A stretch of DNA of 64,000 bases from the NCBI GenBank assembly GCA_030525945.1, contig JAUNDT010000001.1, positions 248,001 to 312,000 of the forward strand. The letters run 5' to 3'. Source of the DNA: Coriobacteriaceae bacterium. GTDB taxonomy: Bacteria > Actinomycetota > Coriobacteriia > Coriobacteriales > Coriobacteriaceae. The position numbers and the translations under genes were made by a program. Below are positions 28,157-37,588 of this stretch, piece after piece. The notes below the pieces were generated by a model that was given only the letters and a program-made list of their open reading frames with translations, was not told the origin of the DNA and made no database searches. Numbering within the stretch: the first letter of the stretch is position 1; each line of letters starts with the position of its first letter.

Positions 28157-31100
28157 ATGCGCATACGCTTCACGAACAAGAGCCCCTCGCTCACCCACTT
28201 CAAAACATTGCTCACGCGCGCCCTCATTGTTGCCGTCGCCCTCGTTGGGCTCGCGCTTCCACGAACAGCCGACGCCCTGCCTCAAACCATTACCGGCAAG
28301 GCGGACATCGTCATCACCAACAAACAGGAAGCCTATTACGAAGGTGCCGTCGCACAATGCAAGGCAACCATCCATCTACCGGACGGTTCGACGCAGATCG
28401 CCACGGGCCAGTGCATCTCCGGCGATCACTACGCCGTCCCTCTCGATGGCACCTACACTTACAAGGGGACCCTTCAACCCGACGGCACATACGACATCGT
28501 GATCGACTCCAGCACGAGCCCCGGAGCCAACGAGGGTGAGTTTTTTCCAGGCAGCCTTTGGGGAACGCAGAAGATGGGCGGCATCCGCCTGCGATATGAA
28601 CCGCAGGTCACCATCACGTTTACAAAGACCTCGGCAAGCGGGTCAATCACATCGAGCAACAAGGAGTACTCCCTCGCAGGGGCCTCCTACGACGTGTTCC
28701 GCGCTGACACCAACAAGAAGGTCGCCAGCTTTACGACGGATTCCAAGGGTAAGGCCACGCTCAAACTCGATCCCAACACCAAGTATTACGCCGTTGAAAC
28801 CAAGGCCCCTGCCGGCTTCAAGCTGAACACAGACCGCATCTACTTCACCACCGAAAGCAAGCCGAGCACCGTGGAGTTAAGCGACGAAGCGGGAACGTTC
28901 GTCCTGTCCATTAAAAAGAAGGACTCCGCAACCGGTGGTGCAGCTCAGCCTGGCGCCTCGTTCAAGGGCGCTGAATACCGCGTCGTCTCCAAATCAACAG
29001 CCGGTTGGGAGCGGACCGGGGCAACAGACGCCTCGGGAAGGCTTGTCATCGGTTCCGTCCCATTGGGCACCATTGTGGTTACGGAAACCAAGTCCCCCGA
29101 AGGCTATCTGCTCGATGACACTCCTCATGAGTTTCACGTGGGAGCGGGCGAGCTCAACAACCAGGGAACCTTTGAGCTCGAACCCAAAGATGACTTCGCA
29201 GAACACGTTATTGCTTTCGACATCGAGATAACCAAGTTCACCGACTCCAATGGCGGAACCTCCGGCATTCAAAAACCCGCGAAAGGGGTGGTGTTCGAAA
29301 TCATCTCCAACACCACCGATAAGGTTGTTGGAAGTATCGCTACCGACGAACACGGACGCGCATCGACTGCCGGGAAGTGGTTCGGAGAAGGCGAACGCAA
29401 CGACCACATTAAGGGAGCCCTGCCTTACGACAAAAAAGGATATACGGTTCGTGAAGACCCCTCAACAACGCCCGAGGGCTTCATCCCCTGCCCTGACTGG
29501 TCGATCTCGGCAGACCAGCTCCTCAATGGAGCCACGCTCCACTACGTAGTTGAAAATACCTCCGTCTCCTCGCATATCCAAATCGTGAAAACCGATGCAA
29601 ACAGCGGACAAACCATCCCTTTGGCGGGGTTCACCTTCCAGCTTCTCGACAGCAATAAAAAGCCTATAACGCAGGAAGTTTGGACACCGAGTCATGAGCA
29701 GAAGTCCGAATTCACGACTGATGCATCTGGCACGGTCACATTCCCGCAGGCACTCAAGCCTGGTACGTACTTTATCCGGGAGGTAAAAGCGGTTCCTCCG
29801 TACGTTGTTGCGGAAAAGGACATCGAGGTTGTCATCGAGGCCACGCAAGACCTAAGCCCCGTGACCGTCGTTCAGGTGGCAGACGAGCAAGCCATGGGCT
29901 CGGCGTCCATCGTCAAGCAATGCGGCCTCGACAAGCAGGGGCTTGCCGGCGCGGAGTTCGATGTGGTCGCAACGCAGGACGTCGTCAGCCCCGATGGCGC
30001 GGTTCAAGCCACCGCTGGACAGATCGTCGACCATGTTGTTACGGACAAGGAAGGGAAAGCCGAGACCAAACCGCTGCCGCTCGGCAACGGCAGCGCCTCA
30101 TACCGGCTCATCGAGACGAAAGCGCCGAACGGACACGTCCTCGACAGCACGCCCTATCCCTTTACCCTCAGCTACGAGAACGACCACACGGAACTCGTGC
30201 ACACACAGGTCGACATCACCGACAAACCGACCCACCTGAACATCGATAAGACCGTTTTGGGATCCGACACGCCGCTCGAGGGCGTGGAGTTCTCGCTCTG
30301 GCGAAAAGACGAGCAGATTTCCGGGGCTTCAAATTCGAATGGGACCATTGCCCTTCGAGCTGAAAGCGGACACACCGTTACCGCCCAGCCGATTGCACCC
30401 TATGCAACCGTATGTTCAAACGCGCCGAAAAACGTCTCTATCACTCTTAGCAAGAAGGGAAGCGAGCCTGTCGCCATATCCGAGCACCCCCGAAAAGTGG
30501 AGCCCGGCACATACACGCTGCAGGCCCAGCGCGAAGGCAAGCCGCTCGACATCGGCAATGCATCAATCAAGGTACGCGCAGACATGGCTTATTCCATCTC
30601 GATTCGAAAGGGTCTCTTTGAGTTCAACGCGCATGCGAACGAAAGCGAGCATCCAACCGAGAAGATTGAGCTCCCCTGGAGCAAGGAGGACGGCGTTTAC
30701 TCCGCCGCTGACGTCCCAAGCGGGTCATATCGCATCGCGATAGACGGCAAGCGCGTTGGCACCGCCGATCTTTCTCAAGGCAGCTGGTTCGGAACATGGA
30801 GCGGCGAGGAGCTCGAGCGGGTCCCCGTGCTGCTCAAACCCGGGAAAAACCTCACCACATCCAAGACGGACAACCATGGTCGTATTGATTTCTACCATCT
30901 CAAACCAGGCACCTACTGCCTGAGAGAATCCTCAGCTCCACAAGGAATAGTTCTCGATCCCAAGATTTACTCGTTTACCGTCTCAGCCGATGGAACGATT
31001 GACGGTTCACCGTCGAAAAACCTGGCAATCACAAACGACTACACCAAGATCGATATTTCCAAGCGAGACATCACAACCGAAGAGGAGGTTCCTGGCGCAA

Positions 31101-32212
31101 AGCTCACTGTCACCGACAGCAAGGGCAAGGAGATTGACAGTTGGATCAGCACCAACAAGCCTCACAGGATCAATGCCCTCGACCCGGGGTCCTACATACT
31201 CACCGAGGAGATGACCCCGCACACCTACGATAAGGCGCAAAGTATCTCGTTCGAAGTTCTTCCCACTGGAAAGGTCCAGACGGTGGTTATGCACGACAAG
31301 CCGCTAAAGATTCATGGCCAGATAGACAAGCGGCAGCAAATCGCATATCCCACTGCGAAAGACACAGAGCCGAACGGCGATGGGTTGAACCGCGTTGACG
31401 CCGCCTCTCAAGATGGCTCATTCTCATACACCCTCGACTTTAGAAACACAAGTTCAAGCTGGGTCGATGAGTTCACCGTCGAAGATCAACTCGAAAGTGC
31501 AAAGGTAGGGGTGGCTTGTCTCGAGTCAATTGTTACGCCGCAGGCGTTCGACGATTTCGATGGCAAGCTCAACGTGTGGTACAAGACCAACCTCGAGTCG
31601 GAATCGGAGGGAATGCAAGACCAGGCAAACGCAACGCTCGACGACGAACATGACAATCCTTGGCTATCCGATGCGTCTAATGCGGAGACCCTCGGGGACG
31701 ATGGTAGAAAGCTCGATTACACCGGCTGGAGGCTCTGGGCGCAAGACATCTCCACCACTGAAGCGACAACACTGCACGTCAGCGACCTCGACCTGAAAGA
31801 TTCCGAATACGTTACCGCCATACGTCTTGAATACGGCAGGGTAGAGAAAGGATTCACCACACGTAAGGACGCCTGGGATCGGGAGCTGCTCAAGGACCCC
31901 CACGATGACTTACAAGACACGGCATCCGACCATAAGGAGGACTATGCCCCGGCAATTGTGAACATGAGCGTTACCAATAGCTACACCGAAGGGACGACGC
32001 TTGGGAACAACGCGCGCGTCGACCTTTTCAGAAATGGAGGCGGGCCAGATCTCGAAGACCACGACCAGGACTACGTTGTTCAGACCCCCAAAAAGATCAC
32101 GCGGACAACTTTGGCTCAAACAAGTGACCCATCACGGTTGCTTGCGCTCACCGTGATGGGCCTATCACTCATATGCTATGGGCTTTCCTGTCGGCGCTCG
32201 AGCCGGAGGTAA
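28157..32212 (+). CDS. Large SpaA-domain surface protein with LAQTS-type sorting signal
   Basis: 1351 aa from ATG 28157 (GGAAAGGA ribosome site). A signal peptide covers about residues 1-41. At least six prealbumin/Cna-B-like SpaA folds follow, each with patterns such as ETKAPAGFKL, ETKSPEGYLLDD, ETKAPNGHVLDS and EEMTPHTYDKAQ. A distinct C-terminal domain of about 260 residues (from IDKRQQIAYPT, with WVDEFTVEDQL) precedes LAQTS near 1319, a hydrophobic helix and CRRSSRR. It is probably a sortase substrate and pilin-like adhesin, but the signal is non-canonical. Its codons look less GC-rich than those of neighbours, so it may have been acquired. Confidence 0.85.
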   Translation: MRIRFTNKSPSLTHFKTLLTRALIVAVALVGLALPRTADALPQTITGKADIVITNKQEAYYEGAVAQCKATIHLPDGSTQIATGQCISGDHYAVPLDGTYTYKGTLQPDGTYDIVIDSSTSPGANEGEFFPGSLWGTQKMGGIRLRYEPQVTITFTKTSASGSITSSNKEYSLAGASYDVFRADTNKKVASFTTDSKGKATLKLDPNTKYYAVETKAPAGFKLNTDRIYFTTESKPSTVELSDEAGTFVLSIKKKDSATGGAAQPGASFKGAEYRVVSKSTAGWERTGATDASGRLVIGSVPLGTIVVTETKSPEGYLLDDTPHEFHVGAGELNNQGTFELEPKDDFAEHVIAFDIEITKFTDSNGGTSGIQKPAKGVVFEIISNTTDKVVGSIATDEHGRASTAGKWFGEGERNDHIKGALPYDKKGYTVREDPSTTPEGFIPCPDWSISADQLLNGATLHYVVENTSVSSHIQIVKTDANSGQTIPLAGFTFQLLDSNKKPITQEVWTPSHEQKSEFTTDASGTVTFPQALKPGTYFIREVKAVPPYVVAEKDIEVVIEATQDLSPVTVVQVADEQAMGSASIVKQCGLDKQGLAGAEFDVVATQDVVSPDGAVQATAGQIVDHVVTDKEGKAETKPLPLGNGSASYRLIETKAPNGHVLDSTPYPFTLSYENDHTELVHTQVDITDKPTHLNIDKTVLGSDTPLEGVEFSLWRKDEQISGASNSNGTIALRAESGHTVTAQPIAPYATVCSNAPKNVSITLSKKGSEPVAISEHPRKVEPGTYTLQAQREGKPLDIGNASIKVRADMAYSISIRKGLFEFNAHANESEHPTEKIELPWSKEDGVYSAADVPSGSYRIAIDGKRVGTADLSQGSWFGTWSGEELERVPVLLKPGKNLTTSKTDNHGRIDFYHLKPGTYCLRESSAPQGIVLDPKIYSFTVSADGTIDGSPSKNLAITNDYTKIDISKRDITTEEEVPGAKLTVTDSKGKEIDSWISTNKPHRINALDPGSYILTEEMTPHTYDKAQSISFEVLPTGKVQTVVMHDKPLKIHGQIDKRQQIAYPTAKDTEPNGDGLNRVDAASQDGSFSYTLDFRNTSSSWVDEFTVEDQLESAKVGVACLESIVTPQAFDDFDGKLNVWYKTNLESESEGMQDQANATLDDEHDNPWLSDASNAETLGDDGRKLDYTGWRLWAQDISTTEATTLHVSDLDLKDSEYVTAIRLEYGRVEKGFTTRKDAWDRELLKDPHDDLQDTASDHKEDYAPAIVNMSVTNSYTEGTTLGNNARVDLFRNGGGPDLEDHDQDYVVQTPKKITRTTLAQTSDPSRLLALTVMGLSLICYGLSCRRSSRR

Positions 32213-32239
32213 GGCGAACCTGACGCCTGGTTAACTAAC

Positions 32240-32467
32240 TTACTGGGCCTCGTCGGTATCTGATTCCTGGGAGATGTCATCGTCAAAGTCGACATCTCCC
32301 AGGTCCTCGGATCCCGTCACCTGTTCCTCCGCGATACGCTGCTCTCGCACGCTCTCCGGAGTTGACCACTTTTGACCCAAGTAGTACGACAAGCCAAGAC
32401 CCAGCAATACGGCAACCGTTGCGCCAATTAAGTACTGAATCCAATGATCTTTGATGTACTCGAGCAC
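32240..32467 (-). CDS. Small single-pass membrane protein, acidic tail
   Basis: 75 aa: one transmembrane helix (about residues 11-32, IQYLIGATVAVLLGLGLSYYL) and a strongly acidic C-terminus with EDLGDVDFDDD. Not recognised. It lies 40 bp downstream of the M28-like gene in the same direction, so it may be co-transcribed with it. Confidence 0.6.
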   Translation of the reverse strand: MLEYIKDHWIQYLIGATVAVLLGLGLSYYLGQKWSTPESVREQRIAEEQVTGSEDLGDVDFDDDISQESDTDEAQ

Positions 32468-32507
32468 CGATGCCTCCCAGTAAATCTACTCCCAGTTAAT
32501 CCAAACG

Positions 32508-35315
32508 CTACGAGCGACGAATGACTTCGGTCACCACGTCGGAGGCCAGGGCGACATTGTCGACATCGACGTTGTACGGCTGGTCGGCATCCGTGTGGGA
32601 AAGGGAAAAGTTGGCGCCTTCAACACCGGCAATCGTCAGAGAGCGCAGGCTCATGTCCATCGCAACGTGGGCATCGGTGGTTTCGTGAGTCATGTCAACT
32701 TCCGAGAACTCATGATGGAAATCGGTGCTCACTCGCTTCACGAGATTCATGATGCGGCGGTCGCCCTTAAGAACACGGTCACCGCCCTCGCGCGTAAGAA
32801 CGGAAAGCTCACCCGCACCGACGCTCTCAAGATTGATGAGGAACACGCCGCGCAGCTTGTCACGATGCGTGTTCAGGAAAGCCTGGATGCCGGCATTTCC
32901 GTGTTCGGAGGCGCCGGTCGCAACGAACCAGATGTCATGCCCGAGCAGCTCGTCGTCTCCCATGGAGGCAACAGCCTCGCGCAGCTCCTCCTCGGTCGCC
33001 TCGGGATCGCCCGCAGCACCACCCTTCCAGCCGTCGTCGTCAAAGTCGTCCCAGGACCCAATGTCGGAGCCAGCCTTCTTCGCGTCAAAGCCATCGTCGA
33101 CGCCAAGCCAGCTGCTCATGCTGTCGTCCTTCTTTTTCTTACGACCGAAGAAGCGGGCAAGACCACGACGGGGCTTCTCGGGCACGGGCGCAGGCGCAGC
33201 CATGGTTTCAACGGGCTCAGGAGCCGCAGCAGCTTCCACGCCATCGGCACGTGTCGCATCCTGGGACACGGCCGCAGGCGCGCCGAAGGGATCGGCCGAC
33301 GAAGTTGGGTCGGGAAGATCAAACAGGGAGGCGCGGTTAGCAGCATGGGGAGCACTCGGAGAAGGTGCGCCCACGGTACTCGGCACGTTGATCGAACGCT
33401 GCGAAGGAGTAGGAGCCACCGTGGCGCCAATCTCGGACATAAGTGCGTCGACCGGATCGATCACGGGGGCCTTCATGGCAACCGTGCTGCCGGCATCCTC
33501 GGTCGCATAGCTGCTTCCGCCGGGGGTCGACATGCTGAAGATCTGCGTCGACTCAAGGTTCTCAACCTCGGCCTCGGACTCTGCCTCAATCTGCTCGACA
33601 GCCTCAGGTTCCTCATCGGCAACCTCTGCGGCGGCGAACTGCTCAGCGCTATCATGCTGCTCGACGACAACCTCAGGCTGAACAGTTTCACCCTCGTCCT
33701 GAACCGCCGCAGGCTCAAACACCGCAGTGGCTCCAAGGTCACCTTCGATTACCTCGAACGCAGGTGCATCGGCAACAACCTGCTCGCACTCGACGTCCTG
33801 CTCGACAGGCGCCAGAACCTCAACATCCTCAGCAGCCTCAAAACACTGCTCGTCCACAGGGGCAACGGCCTCATCAAACGAAGCCTCGACGGTGTCGCTC
33901 GCGCCATCGTCGACCATGTGCTCCTCAACAGCCGCCTCAGCCGCAGGATAATCAACGCGCGCCGGCACGACTTCGGAAGAAGGCTGCGTCGCAGCCGCTC
34001 GGTCGACCTCGTACACAATGGAGCACGATGCGGGCAGCATGCCCAATCCACGAATCGTCTCTTCGCCAAAGCGAACGTTGCCCTCGCTGTTCAGAGCAAA
34101 GGGCAGAGAGGAATCGGAAGCGTGCTCGGCCTCGAAGCTGATCTCCGCCTGCTCGGGCTCTCGATCCTCATCGACAAGGGCCGGCATTGCAACCTGCGTT
34201 GCCTGTGGGTCGTCTACCACGGCAAAGCCAGAAGCATCAGCGGATTCGGCCGCGCTGACATCTTCACCGAGCATGCCACCGTTCAGAACCACACCATCCC
34301 ACGGAGCGGAAATCGGCTCATCCGATTCAGCAACCGCTTCGGGATCGAACGACTCGGCAGCAGCGCCTTCGTCCTCGTCAGCATCAACGGCAGCCATGTC
34401 CTCGACCTGATCGTCGGAAAGAAGCAGCTCCTCCTGCTCGGCATCGGCATCCAACTCATGCGGATACGCTGCGGCCGCAGCGGCCTCGGCAGCAGCGGCA
34501 GCCTCTGCGGCGGCGATTGCCTCCTCGAGAATCCTTTGCTGCTCGTCGAAATACTCATCGGCGGGCATATCCTCGGGGAACTCATCGCCCATCTGATACG
34601 GAGCGACCGTGTCCATTACACCCAGCATCGCAGCAACGGAAGACTTGTTGCAAACGGAGCCCGACGTATAGGGAAGGACAAAACGGTTGGCGATCACCGC
34701 GATACCATTCGCAAGCGGAATGAGCGCCACGGCAATAGCGAGAAGCCACAGGACCATCTTGGCTGCATCGGGCAGGGGCAGCAGCCTAACGATGCAAACC
34801 ACCGCGGGCAGCGCCATGGCGAACGGAAGCAGCCTCGCGATCATCGGACGATACGGCGCGACCTGCTCACGAGCGAGAAGATCCTCGCGAGGGGAGTCGT
34901 AGTGCGCGACCACCACAACGGGTCGGTTCCGAGGCGAGGCAAGCGGGCCGGACGCCTTGTGATAGGCGATCACGTTTTGGCTCAAGCCGCCCGGCACCAA
35001 ACCAGACAGCACCGGGCGGCCGCTGCGCTCCATCGCATACACGGCAAATGCGGCAATGGCTAGCAGCTGCCCAACAATCCCGATACCGCCACCGATACCG
35101 GACAGCACCGCGCCCACAAAGACGGCAATCCCCAGGCCCGCCTGGACGATCTTCACGCCACCGCTCGCGGTGAACTCCTGCACCTCAGGCTCAAAACCGT
35201 GATCGGTGAACACCTTCGCGATAACATCTGCGGCAGCGCGCTCTTCCTCGCTGCACGCAGGGGTGATACCCGTATTCTGAAGCAGGTGGCTCAGGTATTG
35301 TTTCGTATTCGCCAT
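32508..35315 (-). CDS. M28-like membrane peptidase homologue with acidic insertion and altered active site
   Basis: 935 aa from ATG 35315 (TGGAG upstream). The N-terminal part has two membrane segments (about 55-95) and VVVVAHYDSPRED with the first M28 metal ligands (H138, D140). Two more helices (155-215) precede GSVCNKSSVAAM, where family members have GANDN; the metal Asp appears to be Cys222. A Glu/Ala-rich, probably disordered insertion covers about 240-780. The fold resumes with FVATGASEHGNAG (Ser803 at the general-base position, Glu804), NLESVG and LSHTDAD with His907. Several catalytic residues are thus altered, and it may bind rather than cleave peptides. Ligand alignment is by eye. 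Confidence 0.7.
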   Translation of the reverse strand: MANTKQYLSHLLQNTGITPACSEEERAAADVIAKVFTDHGFEPEVQEFTASGGVKIVQAGLGIAVFVGAVLSGIGGGIGIVGQLLAIAAFAVYAMERSGRPVLSGLVPGGLSQNVIAYHKASGPLASPRNRPVVVVAHYDSPREDLLAREQVAPYRPMIARLLPFAMALPAVVCIVRLLPLPDAAKMVLWLLAIAVALIPLANGIAVIANRFVLPYTSGSVCNKSSVAAMLGVMDTVAPYQMGDEFPEDMPADEYFDEQQRILEEAIAAAEAAAAAEAAAAAAYPHELDADAEQEELLLSDDQVEDMAAVDADEDEGAAAESFDPEAVAESDEPISAPWDGVVLNGGMLGEDVSAAESADASGFAVVDDPQATQVAMPALVDEDREPEQAEISFEAEHASDSSLPFALNSEGNVRFGEETIRGLGMLPASCSIVYEVDRAAATQPSSEVVPARVDYPAAEAAVEEHMVDDGASDTVEASFDEAVAPVDEQCFEAAEDVEVLAPVEQDVECEQVVADAPAFEVIEGDLGATAVFEPAAVQDEGETVQPEVVVEQHDSAEQFAAAEVADEEPEAVEQIEAESEAEVENLESTQIFSMSTPGGSSYATEDAGSTVAMKAPVIDPVDALMSEIGATVAPTPSQRSINVPSTVGAPSPSAPHAANRASLFDLPDPTSSADPFGAPAAVSQDATRADGVEAAAAPEPVETMAAPAPVPEKPRRGLARFFGRKKKKDDSMSSWLGVDDGFDAKKAGSDIGSWDDFDDDGWKGGAAGDPEATEEELREAVASMGDDELLGHDIWFVATGASEHGNAGIQAFLNTHRDKLRGVFLINLESVGAGELSVLTREGGDRVLKGDRRIMNLVKRVSTDFHHEFSEVDMTHETTDAHVAMDMSLRSLTIAGVEGANFSLSHTDADQPYNVDVDNVALASDVVTEVIRRS

Positions 35316-35543
35316 GTGGGCTCCACATCGAACTCGTTTACGTGCAAACACACCGCTCGCACGATGTGCATGTATAGTCGCAAGTATACCCCGAGTTACA
35401 CGCTACCTGCATTATTTCGCATGAACTGCAGGTCAGCGGGTTCTCACCCATCCCGCCCGCACCTTTCGCGCGACACGCTGACCATGTCGTACAATGAGAT
35501 TCGTTTCCATCACCCTTGTGACCTGCAAAAAGGGAGGCCTATC

Positions 35544-36602
35544 GTGCCTGAGACCATGTCGTCTGCCACAGCGACAGCGACATCCGACGAAAAAGAATCT
35601 CGAGACGAGCGGACTATTCGCCGCCTACTCAATCTTCTTTTCGCCTTCAACGTCGCCACCGCACCCCTCTCGACCGAGGAGATCATCGCCAACCCCGAGA
35701 TCGGTTACACAGGCGCCACGTACGAGAGCAATGTCCGCGCATTCAATCGAGACCGCAAGACGTTGGCGGAACACGGCGTTTTCATCCAGGAAAACAAGCG
35801 CTGCGGAGACGCCAAAAACGAGCATCGCTCCTGGTCCCTCGACCGCATGCTCACCCACGCCGCGCCCCATCTTGTTTCGCGCTACGACGCCGAGTCGGTC
35901 CTTGCCGCCATCGACCAGGTCCTCTCTATCCAAAACGCTGACCCCTCGCACTTGGCACTTCAATCGGCCCGCCTCAAGCTTTCTGAGATGGCCGGAGCAC
36001 CGCAATCTGCAGGGCCCACCGCGAGCACCCTAAGCAACCCTGACGTTCCACGGGAAACATTGGAGGCGGTTTGGTCCTCCTTCAACTCCAGGCGGCCCGT
36101 GCGATTCACCTATTCCAACCGTATGGGCGACGAGCGCACTCACACGGTCGATATCTACGGTCTGTTCATGCGGGGATGTACGTCATACATCGTTGGCTTT
36201 GACCACGATGCTCAAAGCCTTCGCACGTTCCGCACTGACCGCATTCTCAGCGCCAAAGCGGGAGCGGCCTCCGGCAAGACTTACCGAATCCCGACGGACT
36301 TCGATGTGTCCTCGCTCCAGTTCCTACCTTTTGACTTCTCTCCTGCAGAACCGGTTGAAGGCACGCTCAGCTTCCCGCCCAACATTGGTGAGGGCGAGAT
36401 AGCCCTTGTAGCTAAAGGCCGGGGCAGCCTCGAACGTCTGCCCGACCGATCGTGGCTTTGGCACGTCGATATCCACGACCTTGAGGCGGCCGCCTCGTTC
36501 GTCCTCTCGAACGCCTCGTGCGGCATGCGCGCAGTTCAGCCGCAATCCCTGTGCGACCGTGTCCGCAGCTGCATTTCCAAGGCGGTGCGTGCCCATGAAT
36601 AA
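35544..36602 (+). CDS. WYL-domain regulator, PafB-like
   Basis: The GTG at 35544 is preceded by AGGGAGG, giving 352 aa; ATG 35556 is the alternative. An N-terminal winged helix (about 20-105, DERTIRRLLNLLFAFN onward) is followed by a WYL domain (about 180-265, with RPVRFTYSNR and the ligand-binding SYIVGFDHD plus FRTDRI) and a C-terminal WCX extension. It overlaps a second WYL gene by 8 bp, the arrangement of PafB-PafC, which activate DNA-damage genes in actinobacteria after sensing single-stranded DNA. The pair assignment is inferred. Confidence 0.8.
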   Translation: MPETMSSATATATSDEKESRDERTIRRLLNLLFAFNVATAPLSTEEIIANPEIGYTGATYESNVRAFNRDRKTLAEHGVFIQENKRCGDAKNEHRSWSLDRMLTHAAPHLVSRYDAESVLAAIDQVLSIQNADPSHLALQSARLKLSEMAGAPQSAGPTASTLSNPDVPRETLEAVWSSFNSRRPVRFTYSNRMGDERTHTVDIYGLFMRGCTSYIVGFDHDAQSLRTFRTDRILSAKAGAASGKTYRIPTDFDVSSLQFLPFDFSPAEPVEGTLSFPPNIGEGEIALVAKGRGSLERLPDRSWLWHVDIHDLEAAASFVLSNASCGMRAVQPQSLCDRVRSCISKAVRAHE

Positions 36603-37527
36603 CGAGAAGCAAATTCCGTCTGTTGCCGACGCCATCGACGGGGCATTGGCAATCCTCGCCGAACTCAGCACCTGCCCGGAAAACTCCCTGAGCGTGCAGG
36701 AGCTCGCGCAAAAGACCACGATGCCGAAAGAGCACATCGTCTTCCTCGTCGAAATGCTTCAGTCCCTCTCGGACCATCAAACCGGGGCCAGGATCGCGCT
36801 CGACCTCAACGGCAGCACCATCTCGCTGCTTGGAGATGCCGGCCAGCTTGCCCCGCTGCGGCTCACCACGGCAGAAGCGATCGCGTTGCGCCAGGTTCTC
36901 AGCAGGTGTCAGATCGACCCGGGAACGCGTGACCGCATCGAACGTGCCGTCGCTCCTGTCGCGGGCCCCCTGCACAACGACCGCCTCATCTGCAGCGACC
37001 TGCTTTTCGGCGGGTTCTTCCCCCTGATAACCGAGGCCGTTTCCATTGGCGCTCGCCTGCGCGTCTCGTATCGAAGCCCCAGCGCCGCGCACCCACGGGA
37101 ACTGGTCGTCGATCCCGGGTATATCTGCGCCTCCAACGATGCCGCCTATCTCGTGGCGTGGGACCTTGAGAGGGACGGGCAGATCAGCCTCCGCATGGAC
37201 CGCATAATCCAGGCAGAGCTCACCGATGACTCCGTAGTAACGCATCCGTTCACCCCGTACGACCCCGCCGAAAGTATCAAACAGAACGGAAGCCGTGCGG
37301 AGCTCCGCTGGGACGACCGAGGGTCATTCGAGGCAACGCCATGGGCGGGCATCGCGCGGAACGAAGCCCAGGTTCAACCCGACGGCTCGATCTGCGCACC
37401 CGTCTACTTCACATCGAAACCCTGGCTCTTCGACCAGGTTCTCTCGGGCGGGGGATCCATCCAAATCGTCGAGCCGCGGTCTCTGCGCAACGAGTTCGTC
37501 GCTTACGCTCAAGCGCTTCTCGCATAA
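36595..37527 (+). CDS. WYL-domain regulator, PafC-like
   Basis: 310 aa from ATG 36595, overlapping the stop of the previous gene by 8 bp, so translation is coupled. A winged helix (about residues 20-75, LSVQELAQKTTMPKEHIVFLVEML) is followed by the WYL region with RLRVSYRSPS, AAYLVAWDLER and RMDRI, then a WCX-like end. With its partner it probably forms one heteromeric regulator. A strong bidirectional terminator follows. Confidence 0.8.
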   Translation: MNNEKQIPSVADAIDGALAILAELSTCPENSLSVQELAQKTTMPKEHIVFLVEMLQSLSDHQTGARIALDLNGSTISLLGDAGQLAPLRLTTAEAIALRQVLSRCQIDPGTRDRIERAVAPVAGPLHNDRLICSDLLFGGFFPLITEAVSIGARLRVSYRSPSAAHPRELVVDPGYICASNDAAYLVAWDLERDGQISLRMDRIIQAELTDDSVVTHPFTPYDPAESIKQNGSRAELRWDDRGSFEATPWAGIARNEAQVQPDGSICAPVYFTSKPWLFDQVLSGGGSIQIVEPRSLRNEFVAYAQALLA

Positions 37528-37549
37528 CCGTCACCCCACGGCAACATTA

Positions 37550-37585
37550 AAGGCCGGGTATCGAACACATCCGATACCCGGCCTT
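37550..37585. terminator. Bidirectional terminator between pafC-like and dinG-like genes
   Basis: Perfect 14-bp arms AAGGCCGGGTATCG and CGATACCCGGCCTT around an 8-nt loop, between convergent genes. Confidence 0.85.
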
Positions 37586-37588
37586 ACG

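Noticed and set aside
32595-35063. Rightward 822-codon frame opposite the M28-like gene
   Set aside because: Created by the acidic low-complexity region read backwards as Arg/His-rich sequence; no motifs and no ribosome site.
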